A stretch of 64,000 nucleotides of DNA from Erythrobacter sp. JK5 (lineage in GTDB: Bacteria > Pseudomonadota > Alphaproteobacteria > Sphingomonadales > Sphingomonadaceae): assembly GCF_018205975.1 (NCBI RefSeq), contig NZ_CP073577.1:310001-374000 (forward strand), read 5' to 3'. The notes below the pieces were generated by a model. The model was not told where the DNA came from. It ran no database searches and was given only the letters and a program-made list of their open reading frames with translations. Positions within the stretch are counted from its first letter, which is position 1; each line of letters opens with the position of its first letter. Shown here piece by piece: positions 33,707 to 43,543 of the stretch. The position numbers were made by a program, and so were the translations under genes.

Positions 33707-35977
33707 ATGCTGGCGCGGGTTGGCCTTGTGTTGCTGGCTGTATGGCTGGGTGCGACGCCCGCGATCGCCGAACATTATTTCGTACGCACGCAGGGCGAAT
33801 ATGCCGCCGCGCTCCAAGGGGTGGAGGCTGGCGACGTCATCATCCTTGCCAACGGCGAATGGCGCGATTTCGAACTCGTAATTACCGGCAAAGGCGAGCC
33901 CGGAAAACCAATTACGGTGATTTCGGAAGACGCCGGCAAGGTCATCCTGACCGGCCAGTCGAGCCTGCGCATCGGCGGTGAGTATGTTCTCGTGACCGGC
34001 CTCGTCTTCAAGGACGGTTACAGCCCGCGCGGCGAAGTCATTTCTTTCCGCCGCACAAAGGATGACCAGGCCAGGAATTCGCGCGTCACCGAAGTCGTGA
34101 TCGACAATTTCAGCAAGCCCGATCGCTACGAAAGCGATTATTGGGTCGGTATCTACGGCAAGAACAATCGCTTCGATCACAATCACCTCGTCGGAAAGAC
34201 CAACAAGGGCGTGACGCTGGCGGTGCGGCTCGACAGCGAGGAGAGCCGCGAGAACGGGCACCGCATCGATCACAATTATTTCGGCCCGCGTCCGGTGCTC
34301 GGCTCGAACGGCGGCGAAACGCTGCGGATCGGCACGAGCCGCTACTCGATGTATCGCTCCGATACGCTGGTGGAGGACAACATCTTCGATCGCACCGATG
34401 GCGAGGTCGAGATCATTTCCTCCAAGTCGGGCGGCAACATATTCCGCGGCAACGTCTTCCTGCGCTCGCGCGGGACACTGACCCTGCGGCATGGCGACGA
34501 CAATGTCGTCGAGCGCAACGTCTTCCTGGGCGGGGGCAAGGATTTCACCGGCGGTATCCGCGTGATCAATCGCGGGCAGATCGTGCGCGGCAACTACATG
34601 GAGGGTCTTCGCGGTGAGGCATTCTCCAGCGCGCTGGCGGTGATGAACGGCGTGCCGAATTCGCCGGTCAACCGTTACGTCGAGGTCGACAAGGCGCGGA
34701 TCGAGAACAACAGCATCGTCGACAGCCGCCGCGTGGCGTTCAATGTCGGTGCCGACGAGGAGCGTTCGGCGCCGCCGATCAACAGCACCTTTGCCAACAA
34801 CCTGCTGAGCGGGCTGGCGGGCGAATCCTTCGTTGAAGCCTACGGCGAGGTGTCCGGTATCGCATTCAGCGCCAACCGCGTCGTGCAGGGTTCGGTCGCC
34901 GACGTCCTGCCGGGCATCGAGCCCGCCAAGACCGACCTGGAGCGCGCCGCCAACGGCCTGCTCTACCCGGTCGACCCCGCGCTCGCCACGGTCGGTGCGC
35001 CGCGCGATCTCGATCCGGTGTCGCTCGATAAGGTGGGGGTCGCCTGGTATCCCAAGCCGGGCGACGACATCGCGTTCGGTTCGTCGGGCAGGGTGATCGC
35101 AGTCGCTCCGGGCGAGGATACGCTGGTCGACGCCGTGTTGTCTGCCGGCCCGGGCGACGTGCTGCTTTTGCAGAGCGGCGAATATGTCGCGAACCGGGCG
35201 ATCCCGCTCGACAAGGCTCTGACCTTGAGAGGCGCGTTCGAGGAAGGTAGCGAACCGCCGACGATCGTCTTCACCCGGCCGAGCCTGATCGAATTGCGCG
35301 AAGGCGGAAACCTCCAGCTCGCCGATCTGATTATCGACGGTGCGCTGGCTCCGGATTCGGTCGGCAATTCGGCGATCCGCACGACCACTTTTCCGATCAA
35401 GTCTAACATGCGGATCGAGCTGGACGGGGTCACGGTGCGCGGGCTGGTGGTCAACCGCTCGTTCAACGTTCTGACTCTCGGCAAAAGCGCGCTCGCAGAC
35501 CGGGTCAGCATCCGCAACAGCCGCTTCCACGACATCACCGGCGCGGTCGTTTCGGCTGCGGCCGAGACCGAGGATTTCGGGCAGTACAATGTCGAGTATC
35601 TCGAAATCGTCGAAAATTCCTTCGCCGCGATCGGCGGACCGATTGCCGATATCTATCGCGGGGGTCGCGACGAGAGCACGTTCGGCCCGCTCGTGACGAT
35701 CGCCGGGAACCGCATCGCCGATGTGGGCCTTGCCACGACCAACGGCTCCGGCGCGTCGATCAACCTTCATGGTGTTCAGGTGGCGCGGATCGAACGCAAC
35801 GAAGTGGCGGCTTCGGCACCGTTCCGCGTGGTCCACACGGTGGGAACGCCGCAGACCGTCGTCAAGGACAACAGGTTTGCCGACACGCCGAGTATCGTTC
35901 TCGAAGAGCTCGAATACGATGGCGTCAACCGCGCCGAGCTTTCGGGCAATACCTTTGCCGACGGGACGGGCAATTGA
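33707..35977 (+). CDS. Alginate lyase, polysaccharide lyase family 6
   Basis: The protein (756 aa from the ATG at 33707) has a signal peptide (LVLLAVWLGATPAIA, cleavage before EHYFV) and an N-terminal PL6/chondroitinase-B-type parallel beta-helix (about 20-380). The catalytic Lys240 (ISSKSGGN) and Arg261 (TLRHGDD) are 21 residues apart, as in characterised PL6 enzymes. The metal-binding loop region (NGGETLRIGTS, about 200-210) is present. The C-terminal third (about 450-756) is a second beta-helix-like domain, as in two-domain PL6 lyases such as AlyGC. It cleaves alginate by beta-elimination in the periplasm or outside. It overlaps the PL17 gene by four bases. Confidence 0.92.
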   Translation: MLARVGLVLLAVWLGATPAIAEHYFVRTQGEYAAALQGVEAGDVIILANGEWRDFELVITGKGEPGKPITVISEDAGKVILTGQSSLRIGGEYVLVTGLVFKDGYSPRGEVISFRRTKDDQARNSRVTEVVIDNFSKPDRYESDYWVGIYGKNNRFDHNHLVGKTNKGVTLAVRLDSEESRENGHRIDHNYFGPRPVLGSNGGETLRIGTSRYSMYRSDTLVEDNIFDRTDGEVEIISSKSGGNIFRGNVFLRSRGTLTLRHGDDNVVERNVFLGGGKDFTGGIRVINRGQIVRGNYMEGLRGEAFSSALAVMNGVPNSPVNRYVEVDKARIENNSIVDSRRVAFNVGADEERSAPPINSTFANNLLSGLAGESFVEAYGEVSGIAFSANRVVQGSVADVLPGIEPAKTDLERAANGLLYPVDPALATVGAPRDLDPVSLDKVGVAWYPKPGDDIAFGSSGRVIAVAPGEDTLVDAVLSAGPGDVLLLQSGEYVANRAIPLDKALTLRGAFEEGSEPPTIVFTRPSLIELREGGNLQLADLIIDGALAPDSVGNSAIRTTTFPIKSNMRIELDGVTVRGLVVNRSFNVLTLGKSALADRVSIRNSRFHDITGAVVSAAAETEDFGQYNVEYLEIVENSFAAIGGPIADIYRGGRDESTFGPLVTIAGNRIADVGLATTNGSGASINLHGVQVARIERNEVAASAPFRVVHTVGTPQTVVKDNRFADTPSIVLEELEYDGVNRAELSGNTFADGTGN

Positions 35978-38148
35978 AGCGCACGGCTCTCCTCGCTGCG
36001 GCGGCGGCGCTGGGTGCACTGCCGCTCCCGGCGATGGCAGCTGCACCGCAGGCTGTCGAAGCGCAGCAGCAATTTCCCCCGCTGTTTGCTGCCGAAATCG
36101 AGCGCGCGAAAGAATTCGTCGATGGCATGATCGCCGAAGGCGTGGTCGTGCCGGTGCCCAAGGATCCGGGCGGCGGTTACACACACGAACAGCACAAGCG
36201 CAATTATCGCGCGATTCAGCTCGGCGGGCAGCTTTTCCGGGTCACCGGTGAACAACGCTATGCCGATTACGTCGGGCAGATGCTGCTCGAATATGCGGCT
36301 CTCTATCCGACGCTTGGCGATCATCCGGCCCGCGCCAACCAGAATGTCGGTCGTCTGTTCTGGCAGGTGCTCAATGATGCGATGTGGCTGGTGCACGCGG
36401 TGCAGGGCTATGCCGACATTCGCGACACGCTGTCGGTGGAGGACCGACAGCGGATCGACGACGACGTCTTCCGCCGTGCCGCCGATTTCCTGTCGGTGGA
36501 CTCGCAGCGCACCTTCGACCGGATTCACAATCACGCCACCTGGGCGACGGCGGGCGTCGGGATGACCGGCTATCTGCTGGGCGATCAGGACATGGTCGAT
36601 CGCGCGCTGCTGGGTTCGGACAAGAGCGGGGAAACCGGATTCCTGCGCCAGACCGAGCTGCTGTTCTCGCCCGACGGGTACTATACCGAAGGGCCGTATT
36701 ATCAGCGGTTCGCGCTGCTTCCGTTTATGGTGTTTGCCGATGCGATCGAGCGCAACGATCCCGGGCGCAAGATCTTCGAACATCGCGGCGGTATCCTGCT
36801 CAAGGCGCTGCGCACGACAGTGCAGCTCAGCTATCGCGGATATTTCTTCCCGTTCAACGATGCGATCAGGGACAAGAGCCTCAAGACTGCCGAGCTTTAT
36901 GAAGGGATCGCGATCGCATACGGGCAAACGCGCGATCCCACGCTGCTTTCGATCGCGGAATACCAGGATCGCACGGTGCTGGGTGCGAACGGGCTGCAGG
37001 TTGCGAGCGACCTGGCGGCAGGCAAGGCGGAACCGTTCCCGTTCCGCTCCCTGCTGTTGAGCGACGGCCCCGATGGCAAGCAGGGCGCGGTCGCGATCCT
37101 GCGCCGCGGCGAGGGCCCAAACCACACCGCACTGGTCGCCAAGAACAGCTCGCAAGGCATGGGCCACGGACATTTCGATAAGCTTGCCTGGCAGCTTTAC
37201 GATAACGGGAACGAGATCGTTCGCGATTACGGCGCCGCGCGGTTCCTCAATATCGAAGCCAAGGAAGGCGGTCGTTACCTGCCGGAAAACACGACCTGGG
37301 CGAAAGCCTCGGTCGCGCACAACACGCTGGTGGTCGATCAGCGCAGCCATTTCGACGGCGATGTCGACGTTGCGAGCGAGACCTGGCCGGAGCAGCTGTA
37401 TTTCTCGGACGCCGAAGGGTTGCAGGTTTCCAGCGCACGGATCGACAGCGCCTATCCCGGGGTTGTGATCCGGCGCACGCTGATCATGCCGGACGTTCCC
37501 GGGCTCGAAGCGCCGCTGGTGATCGATCTCGTGCGCGCCGACAGCGCCGACCCGCATCTTTACGATCTGCCGCTGCACTATTCCGGGCACATCATGGAAT
37601 TCGACTTTGCGCCCCAGAGCCACGTTGCCAACCGGCCCGTGCTGGGCGAGGCGAACGGCTATCAGCATATCTGGGTCGACGCCGAGGCCAGCCTCGACGA
37701 TGGCAGGGGCGCGCTGACGTGGATCCTTGACGGCCGGTTCTACACCTACCGTTTCGACAGCAACGGTCCGTTGACGGCGATCCTCGGTGAAAGCGGCGCA
37801 AACGATCCCGATTTCAACCTGCGCCGCGAGCCGCTGATCCTGCTTCGCGCAAAGCGCGGGAATGGCGCTGCGCGCTTCGCGAGCCTGCTCGAGGCGCATG
37901 GCAGCTATGATGGGGCGGCCGAACAGACAGTGGCCAGCCGCAGCCGCGTGGAAAATCTTGAACACGACGTGATCGACGGCAGCGATATCGTACGTCTGAC
38001 CCTGAAAACGGGGCAGCGCTTTGCGATCGCCGTATCGCACGATCCCGATCCGGCACGAGCCCATTCGGTGTCGCTCGGAGGAGACCGCATCGCCTGGACG
38101 GGATTTGCAGCAGTGGTCGCGCTGGCAGGAGGGGAGAAACGAAAATGA
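35974..38148 (+). CDS. Oligoalginate lyase, polysaccharide lyase family 17
   Basis: The 724-aa exolytic lyase turns alginate oligomers into unsaturated monouronate, which opens to DEH. It has a signal peptide (LLAAAAALGALPLPAMAAA). An alpha/alpha toroid domain (about 40-360) carries the Asn186-His187 pair (RIHNHATWATAG) and catalytic Tyr243 (EGPYYQRFALLP). The His-Tyr spacing of 56 matches Alg17c. A heparinase II/III-like beta-sheet domain follows (about 370-700), with SSQGMGHGHFDKLAWQLYDN. It starts at a TTG overlapping the PL6 stop (TTGA), so translation is coupled. Confidence 0.94.
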   Translation: MKRTALLAAAAALGALPLPAMAAAPQAVEAQQQFPPLFAAEIERAKEFVDGMIAEGVVVPVPKDPGGGYTHEQHKRNYRAIQLGGQLFRVTGEQRYADYVGQMLLEYAALYPTLGDHPARANQNVGRLFWQVLNDAMWLVHAVQGYADIRDTLSVEDRQRIDDDVFRRAADFLSVDSQRTFDRIHNHATWATAGVGMTGYLLGDQDMVDRALLGSDKSGETGFLRQTELLFSPDGYYTEGPYYQRFALLPFMVFADAIERNDPGRKIFEHRGGILLKALRTTVQLSYRGYFFPFNDAIRDKSLKTAELYEGIAIAYGQTRDPTLLSIAEYQDRTVLGANGLQVASDLAAGKAEPFPFRSLLLSDGPDGKQGAVAILRRGEGPNHTALVAKNSSQGMGHGHFDKLAWQLYDNGNEIVRDYGAARFLNIEAKEGGRYLPENTTWAKASVAHNTLVVDQRSHFDGDVDVASETWPEQLYFSDAEGLQVSSARIDSAYPGVVIRRTLIMPDVPGLEAPLVIDLVRADSADPHLYDLPLHYSGHIMEFDFAPQSHVANRPVLGEANGYQHIWVDAEASLDDGRGALTWILDGRFYTYRFDSNGPLTAILGESGANDPDFNLRREPLILLRAKRGNGAARFASLLEAHGSYDGAAEQTVASRSRVENLEHDVIDGSDIVRLTLKTGQRFAIAVSHDPDPARAHSVSLGGDRIAWTGFAAVVALAGGEKRK

Positions 38149-38507
38149 CGGGAATGACGAGCGAGGCAAGCCCCCCTTTCGTGACCGCGAAGCGAGCGCC
38201 GAAAGAAGATCTGGGCGAGGGCATCAGCCGCCAAATCCTCGGTTACGGACCGGATCTGATGATCGTGAAGGTATGGTTCGAGGAAGGCGCGATCGGGCAG
38301 GTCCACGATCACCGTCACAGCCAGTCGAGCTATGTCGAAAGCGGCAGGTTCGAAGTCTTGATCGATGGCGAGAAACGCGTTCTCGAGGCCGGTGACAGCT
38401 TCTATGTCGCGCCGCATCTCGATCACGGCGCCGTGTGCCTTCAGCCCGGAGTGCTGATCGACACGTTCAGTCCGGCGCGCGAAGATTTCCTCGGGCAGGA
38501 GGGCTGA
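38145..38507 (+). CDS. kdgF: KdgF-like cupin, unsaturated monouronate linearisation
   Basis: KdgF catalyses ring opening of 4,5-unsaturated monouronates to the linear keto-uronate (DEH for alginate). The 120-aa protein is a single cupin with the metal-binding pattern VHDHRHSQSSYVESGRFEVL (His residues and downstream Gln/Glu region) and FYVAPHLDHGAVCL (second-motif His). Length and ending (DTFSPAREDFL) are typical for KdgF. It overlaps PL17 by four bases and the transporter gene by one. Confidence 0.92.
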   Translation: MTGMTSEASPPFVTAKRAPKEDLGEGISRQILGYGPDLMIVKVWFEEGAIGQVHDHRHSQSSYVESGRFEVLIDGEKRVLEAGDSFYVAPHLDHGAVCLQPGVLIDTFSPAREDFLGQEG

Positions 38508-39823
38508 TGATGAAGCTGAACGGATTACGCTGGTGGGTTGTCGGGCTCGTCGCCCTTGCGACCATCATCAACTACATCGATCGCCAGACCATCAACGTCC
38601 TTTGGCCGGAGAACATTGCGCCCGAGCTGTTCCCCGACATGGATGCCGACGGGCACAAATACATCCTCGGGGTCATCAGCACCGTCTTCATTTTCGCCTA
38701 CGCGGCGGGTCAGGCGATCTTCGGCAAGATCTTCGACTGGGTCGGAACGCGCCTGGGCTTTGTGCTGTCGATCGGGGTCTGGTCGCTGGCGACTGCGGCG
38801 CATGCGCTGGCGAAAGGCATTATCAGCTTCAGCGTGTTTCGTGCGATCCTCGGCATCGCGGAGGCGGGCAACTGGCCCGGCGCGACCAAGGCGAATGCCG
38901 AGTGGTTTCCGACCAAGGAACGCGCGCTCGCGCAGGGTATCTTCAATTCCGGCGCAGCGATCGGCGGGATCATTTCGATTCCGCTGATCGGCTACATGGC
39001 CGTCATCCTCGACTGGAAGCTGATCTTCGTGCTGGTCGGTGTGATCGGGCTGCTCTGGCTCGTCCCATGGTGGTTCATCGTCAAGGCTCCGCCCAAAGAG
39101 CACGACTGGCTGACCGATGACGAACGCGAATATATCCTGACCGGTCAGAAAGTCGAGGATGCCACCAGCGACGATGACGACGGGTACAACCCGCCGACCG
39201 GGGAACTGCTGGCGCGCAAGGAAAGCTGGGGCGTGATCATCGCCTCGGCCGCCATCGACCCGATCTGGTGGTTGTTCATCGTCTGGATTCCGACCTACCT
39301 GGTCGAGGTCCACAACTTCAACGTGAAGGAAATTGCGGCCTCGGGCTGGCTCCCGTTCGTCGGGGCGATGCTGGGCGCCTGGTTCGGCGGATTGCTGGCA
39401 CAGAACCGGCTGAAGGCGGGGTGGAGCGTCAACCGTACGCGCAAGTTCACGATCACGCTGGGGTGCCTGATCATGCTGCCAGCGCTGCTGGCCCTGTCGG
39501 CGGCGTCTTCGCCCTGGCCTGCGCTGTGGCTGATGTTCACGATCCTGTTCGGGTTCCAGACCGCGATCGGCAACGTCCAGACGCTTCCGAGCGACCTGTT
39601 CGGCAAGCGGACCGTGGGCACCCTGTCGGGTATCGCCGGCATGGCGGCAAAGCTGAGCGCCGCAGCGCTTACCTATCTCGTTCCGATCATGACGGCCGGA
39701 GCGAATTACTACTCCGTCTTCGTTCTCGGCGCGGTTCTTGCGCTGACAGCAATCGCAAGTGTCTGGCTCCTCTGCGGGGAAATCAGGCCCTTGAAACCGA
39801 AATCGGCCTCTGGCCATGCATGA
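38507..39823 (+). CDS. MFS uronate transporter (ACS/ExuT-like)
   Basis: The 438-aa protein is a 12-helix major facilitator of the anion:cation symporter (hexuronate/glucarate) group. The signature INYIDRQTINVLWPENIAPE is near the N-terminus. AEAGNWPGATKANAEWFPTK and GIFNSGAAIGGIISIPLIGY are in the first half, and TLPSDLFGKRTVGTLSGIAG is in the second. It should import DEH or the monouronate from the periplasm. The central loop carries an acidic stretch (EDATSDDDDGYN). It starts at an ATG overlapping the kdgF stop (TGATG); the next codon is also ATG. Confidence 0.92.
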   Translation: MMKLNGLRWWVVGLVALATIINYIDRQTINVLWPENIAPELFPDMDADGHKYILGVISTVFIFAYAAGQAIFGKIFDWVGTRLGFVLSIGVWSLATAAHALAKGIISFSVFRAILGIAEAGNWPGATKANAEWFPTKERALAQGIFNSGAAIGGIISIPLIGYMAVILDWKLIFVLVGVIGLLWLVPWWFIVKAPPKEHDWLTDDEREYILTGQKVEDATSDDDDGYNPPTGELLARKESWGVIIASAAIDPIWWLFIVWIPTYLVEVHNFNVKEIAASGWLPFVGAMLGAWFGGLLAQNRLKAGWSVNRTRKFTITLGCLIMLPALLALSAASSPWPALWLMFTILFGFQTAIGNVQTLPSDLFGKRTVGTLSGIAGMAAKLSAAALTYLVPIMTAGANYYSVFVLGAVLALTAIASVWLLCGEIRPLKPKSASGHA

Positions 39824-39841
39824 TCCGAAGGGGACAATTCA

Positions 39842-40594
39842 ATGAAGTTTGCAGGCAAGGTGGCAGTCGTAACCGGGGGCAGTCGCGATATCGGTAGAGC
39901 GGTATGCATCAAGCTCGCCAGCGAAGGCGCGAACGTGGTCGTGAACTACAACAGCAACGAGGCCGATGCGGATGCCACGATCGCGGAAATCGAAACGGTC
40001 GGCGGGAAGGGCATCAAGGTCCGGGCGGACGTGACCAAGGCTGCCGAAGTCGAGGCGTTGATCGCGGCGACCTGCGATGCGTTCGGCGGCTCGATCGACA
40101 TTCTCGTCAACAATGCCGGCGGAATGGTTGCACGCAAGACGCTGAGCGAGATGGATGAAGCCTTTTTCAACCGCGTAATGCAGCTGAACCTGACTTCGAC
40201 CTTCCTTGCTTGCAAGGCGGCGGTGCCGTTCATGGACAAGGGCGGGGCGATCGTGAACCTCGCATCGCTGGCCGGGCGCGACGGCGGTGGTGGCGGGGCC
40301 ATGGCCTACGCCACATCCAAGGGCGCGGTGATGACGCTGACGCGCGGTCTGGCCAAGGAACTCGGCCCGCAGGGTATCCGGGTCAACGCGCTGTGTCCCG
40401 GCATGATCGCGACTACGTTCCACGATACGTTCACGCCCGACGCCGCGCGTGAGAATGTCGCCAACTCGACACCGCTGCGCCGCCAGGGCCGCGCGGAGGA
40501 GATCGCCGACCTGGTCGCCTATCTCGCTTCGGACGAGGCTTCGTTCATCACCGGCACAAATGTCGACATCAACGGCGGGCTCGGGTTCTCCTAA
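39842..40594 (+). CDS. SDR-family DEH reductase
   Basis: The 250-aa short-chain dehydrogenase has the coenzyme motif VTGGSRDIGRAV (about 10-21), NNAGG, catalytic Ser in NLASLAGRDG, and Tyr-x-x-x-Lys in AYATSKGAVM. Asn47-Ser48 region (NYNSNEAD) after beta-2 suggests NADP(H) preference. Within this operon it is best explained as the NAD(P)H-dependent reductase of 4-deoxy-L-erythro-5-hexoseulose uronate (DEH) to 2-keto-3-deoxygluconate, the role of the SDR A1-R/DehR enzymes. It follows the transporter by 18 bases. Confidence 0.85.
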   Translation: MKFAGKVAVVTGGSRDIGRAVCIKLASEGANVVVNYNSNEADADATIAEIETVGGKGIKVRADVTKAAEVEALIAATCDAFGGSIDILVNNAGGMVARKTLSEMDEAFFNRVMQLNLTSTFLACKAAVPFMDKGGAIVNLASLAGRDGGGGGAMAYATSKGAVMTLTRGLAKELGPQGIRVNALCPGMIATTFHDTFTPDAARENVANSTPLRRQGRAEEIADLVAYLASDEASFITGTNVDINGGLGFS

Positions 40595-40642
40595 GCTTCG
40601 CCTTCGTTTCATTTCCCTCCAACGTCACACGGATTCCTTCCC

Positions 40643-41674
40643 ATGGCAGAGTTCCTTTCTTTCGGTGAGATCATGCTCCGGCTCAAGACGCCCGGGCATG
40701 AGCGGTTCTTTCAGTCGCCCGGTTTCGAAGCGACCTTTGGCGGCGGCGAAGCGAATGTCGCGGTAGCGCTGGCCAACTACGGGCTCGACGCGGGGTTCGT
40801 GAGCGCGCTCCCGGATAACGACATCGGCGATGCGGCGATCCGGGAACTGCGGGGCTTCGGGGTCGATACCTCGATGATCCGCCGGAGCGGCGACCGCGTG
40901 GGGATCTATTTCCTCGAAACCGGGGCCAACCAGCGTCCTTCGAAAGTGGTTTACGACCGGGCGCGCTCGTCGATCTGCGAGGCGGGGCCGGGCGATTTCG
41001 ACTGGGCCACGATCTTCAAGGGTGCGAAGTGGCTGCACATCACCGGGATCACTCCGGCGCTGAGCCAGTCTGCGGCAGATCTCAGCGTTGAATGCGTGCA
41101 GGCAGCACAGGCGGCGGGAGTCACCGTGTCGTGCGATTTCAATTATCGCGGCAAGCTGTGGAAGTACGGCAAGACCGCGCCGGAAGTGATGCAGGATCTT
41201 GTCAAGCACGTCGATGTTGGCATCGCCAACGAGGAAGATTGCCAGAAATCGCTCGACATCACAGTCGATGTCGACGTCGAAAGCGGCGAGCTCGATACCG
41301 CGAAATACGAGGCGCTGTCGGCCAAGGTGCTCGACACCTATCCCGGCATGAACGCCATTGCGATCACTCTGCGCGAAAGCTTCAGCGCGGACCGCAACGG
41401 CTGGTCGGCGTGCCTGCGCACCGCTGACGGAGGATTCATGCTGTCACGCCGTTACGAGATGACCGACATCGTCGACCGGGTGGGCGGGGGCGATAGCTTC
41501 GCATCGGCGCTGATCTATGGCCTTAACGCCTATGACGATCACCAGCAGGCGCTCGAATTCGCGGTCGCGGCAAGCTGCCTCAAGCATTCGATCATGGGCG
41601 ATTTCAACCGCGTCACGGTGCCCGAAGTCGAAAAGCTGATGAGCGGCGACGGCTCGGGCCGGGTACAGCGGTAG
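40643..41674 (+). CDS. kdgK: 2-keto-3-deoxygluconate kinase
   Basis: This PfkB-family sugar kinase phosphorylates KDG to KDPG, feeding the Entner-Doudoroff pathway. The 343-aa protein starts [20 protein letters not shown], has [20 protein letters not shown] (substrate-binding Gly-Gly region) and the C-terminal PfkB signature [20 protein letters not shown], in which the last Asp is the catalytic base. It lies 48 bases after the reductase gene and is probably in the same operon. KDPG aldolase is not present in the window. Confidence 0.92.
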   Translation: MAEFLSFGEIMLRLKTPGHERFFQSPGFEATFGGGEANVAVALANYGLDAGFVSALPDNDIGDAAIRELRGFGVDTSMIRRSGDRVGIYFLETGANQRPSKVVYDRARSSICEAGPGDFDWATIFKGAKWLHITGITPALSQSAADLSVECVQAAQAAGVTVSCDFNYRGKLWKYGKTAPEVMQDLVKHVDVGIANEEDCQKSLDITVDVDVESGELDTAKYEALSAKVLDTYPGMNAIAITLRESFSADRNGWSACLRTADGGFMLSRRYEMTDIVDRVGGGDSFASALIYGLNAYDDHQQALEFAVAASCLKHSIMGDFNRVTVPEVEKLMSGDGSGRVQR

Positions 41675-41705
41675 GGAAGCCGCGGACCGACCGGAGCCGG
41701 CGAGA

Positions 41706-43415
41706 CTATTCTCGCGTCCGTTTCAACAACTGGTAGGCATACAGCGACGGCACGGCGCGCACGGCGCGGTTGTGCATTTCGACATAAGGCGTCGGCCGAT
41801 GGTCCAGCCTGATCGGGCGGTTGCCATGCATGCCGACGATGCGCGCTTCGGGTCCCTCCGAACCGGCCAGGATCACGACTTCGTCGCCCGGCGCCACGCC
41901 GCCATCGAACACGATCGAGAGATTCCAGGTCGTGTTGAAGCGTCCGTGGCCGGGCTGCCAGTATCCCGCTCCTCCGGCCTTGTAGAGGTCGTAGAGCGGT
42001 TTGCCGTCCTCGCTCTGCTGGTCGGGTGTCACGTGGACGGTGATGTTGTCGTACAGGTTCTGGTGGTTCGATCCGGCATGCTGATCGAGCGTCGGGGTCG
42101 TCCAGACCGTGCTGTTCGTATAGACCGACCGGGTTGATTTGGTGTTGAAGCTCAGCGCGTGGACGGTCGGATTGTAGACGGTCAGCCGATCGACCAGCAC
42201 ATTGTGCACGTTGCCGATATGGACGCTGTAGTGCGCCGCATGCTCGCCTTGTGTGACGACATTGCTGATCGTGACGTTGGCCAGATCGTCGGTCAGGATG
42301 CCGCTGTCGCTGTTCTCGATCCGGACATTGCGTATCCAGCCATTGTGCACGCCGGTGAAGTACACGCCGTTGAAGCCGGATTCGTTGTGGTGCCCGAAAT
42401 ACGGATTGGGCGGGAATACCAGCGCGAGATCCTGGATCCCGACCTCGCTGAGATGCGCCCATTCGCTGAAGTAGGCCGGCAGGTCGGTGCCGATATCGTG
42501 CAACAGCGGATCGGCGATGGTTACGGTGTTGCCGTCGATCGCCTCGATCCGGGTGGGCTGCTGCACCAGCGGCCGATCAGGCGTTTCCCAATGGCGGCTG
42601 CCGATCTTTAGATCGGTATCGCCATAGAGCGATTTGACGAGCGGCCCGTCCGGCCCCGCACGGTTGTGCCAGTTGATCCGCAGCACGTCGCCGACTTTCA
42701 GCCCCGACGTATCCTGAACGGTGAGCGTGCGCGAAAACTGCTTGCCGGTCCTGATATCCGCGATCTTCGCGATGGGCGGGTCCATGCTTTCGATATAGCT
42801 GGCGTGGCGGCCGCCCGGGACGCGCGACCAGATGAAGCCGCCGCTCCAACTGTATTCCGAGAACAGGACATCGAGATTGGCGTCCGGCTGACGCTCGTAC
42901 TTGTCGTTCTCGCGCAGATACTGGCGGATTTCGTCAAGCGTGCCGCCATCGTCGATCTGGTTGAGCGGGCGCGGCATGTAGAGTTCCGTCCCGCCGGCGC
43001 CCATTCCCATGCCCGAAAGGACGATACCGCTTTTTTCCAGCCACAGGATTTCGCTCAGGATGTAGCGTCCCGGCCCGAACTGGACCCGCACCGGGCCGCT
43101 GCGCGAATGCGCTTCGGCGAGCGCCGCCTGGATAGCCTTGCTGTCGTCCTTGCCGTCATCCGCCTTCGCGCCGAAATCGGCGACGTCGATCTCCTGATCG
43201 ACCGTGGGGATGGTTTCCGTTCCGAATCCGTACCCTGCATAGGAGAAATCGGGCAGCGGATTGGCCCTCTGAGTCGCCGGATCGGCGAGGATGGACGGCA
43301 AAGCATCATCTGCCGCCGCCGATCCTGCGACCCCGCCGAGCAGGGTTGCCCACACCAGTGCAGCACCGGCCAGCGGTTTGTGAAAATTCGCGAATCTCGT
43401 TGATCGACGCGTCAT
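41706..43415 (-). CDS. Secreted right-handed beta-helix protein (pectate-lyase-superfamily)
   Basis: The 569-aa protein has a signal peptide (AGAALVWATLLGGVAGSAAA). A Pectate_lyase_3-type start follows, DVADFGAKADDGKDDSKAIQ (about 75-95), then a long parallel beta-helix whose repeats include GVYFTGVHNGWIRNVRIENS and NVTISNVVTQGEHAAHYSVH. Secretion and fold suggest a polysaccharide lyase or glycoside hydrolase, but I cannot place it in a CAZy family. The ATG at 43415 is preceded by GGAGAGGG, which decides the start. It is divergent from TBDR3, with two LacI-type operators between them. It probably cleaves the substrate imported by TBDR3. Confidence 0.8.
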   Translation of the reverse strand: MTRRSTRFANFHKPLAGAALVWATLLGGVAGSAAADDALPSILADPATQRANPLPDFSYAGYGFGTETIPTVDQEIDVADFGAKADDGKDDSKAIQAALAEAHSRSGPVRVQFGPGRYILSEILWLEKSGIVLSGMGMGAGGTELYMPRPLNQIDDGGTLDEIRQYLRENDKYERQPDANLDVLFSEYSWSGGFIWSRVPGGRHASYIESMDPPIAKIADIRTGKQFSRTLTVQDTSGLKVGDVLRINWHNRAGPDGPLVKSLYGDTDLKIGSRHWETPDRPLVQQPTRIEAIDGNTVTIADPLLHDIGTDLPAYFSEWAHLSEVGIQDLALVFPPNPYFGHHNESGFNGVYFTGVHNGWIRNVRIENSDSGILTDDLANVTISNVVTQGEHAAHYSVHIGNVHNVLVDRLTVYNPTVHALSFNTKSTRSVYTNSTVWTTPTLDQHAGSNHQNLYDNITVHVTPDQQSEDGKPLYDLYKAGGAGYWQPGHGRFNTTWNLSIVFDGGVAPGDEVVILAGSEGPEARIVGMHGNRPIRLDHRPTPYVEMHNRAVRAVPSLYAYQLLKRTRE

Positions 43416-43460
43416 GGACCCTCTCCGGACGGCTTTCCCACAAATGGTATTGACGCGCAA

Positions 43461-43496
43461 TGATACCGGTGTCAATCATTTGGGTAACCGGTGTCA
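43461..43496. promoter_or_regulatory. Two LacI-type operators in the divergent promoter region
   Basis: TGATACCGGTGTCA (43461-43474) and GGTAACCGGTGTCA (43483-43496) are related 14-bp palindromes with the central CCGG expected for LacI-family binding. Their centres are 22 bp apart, about two helical turns. The second is the exact reverse complement of the site at 51059-51072. TTGACG (43450-43455, plus) and TTGACA (43475-43470, minus) could serve as -35 hexamers for the two divergent genes. The -10 elements are unclear. Confidence 0.72.
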
Positions 43497-43543
43497 TGGT
43501 CGGATAAACGCCCAGGCATCGCATGATCCTGGGGAGGAAAATC

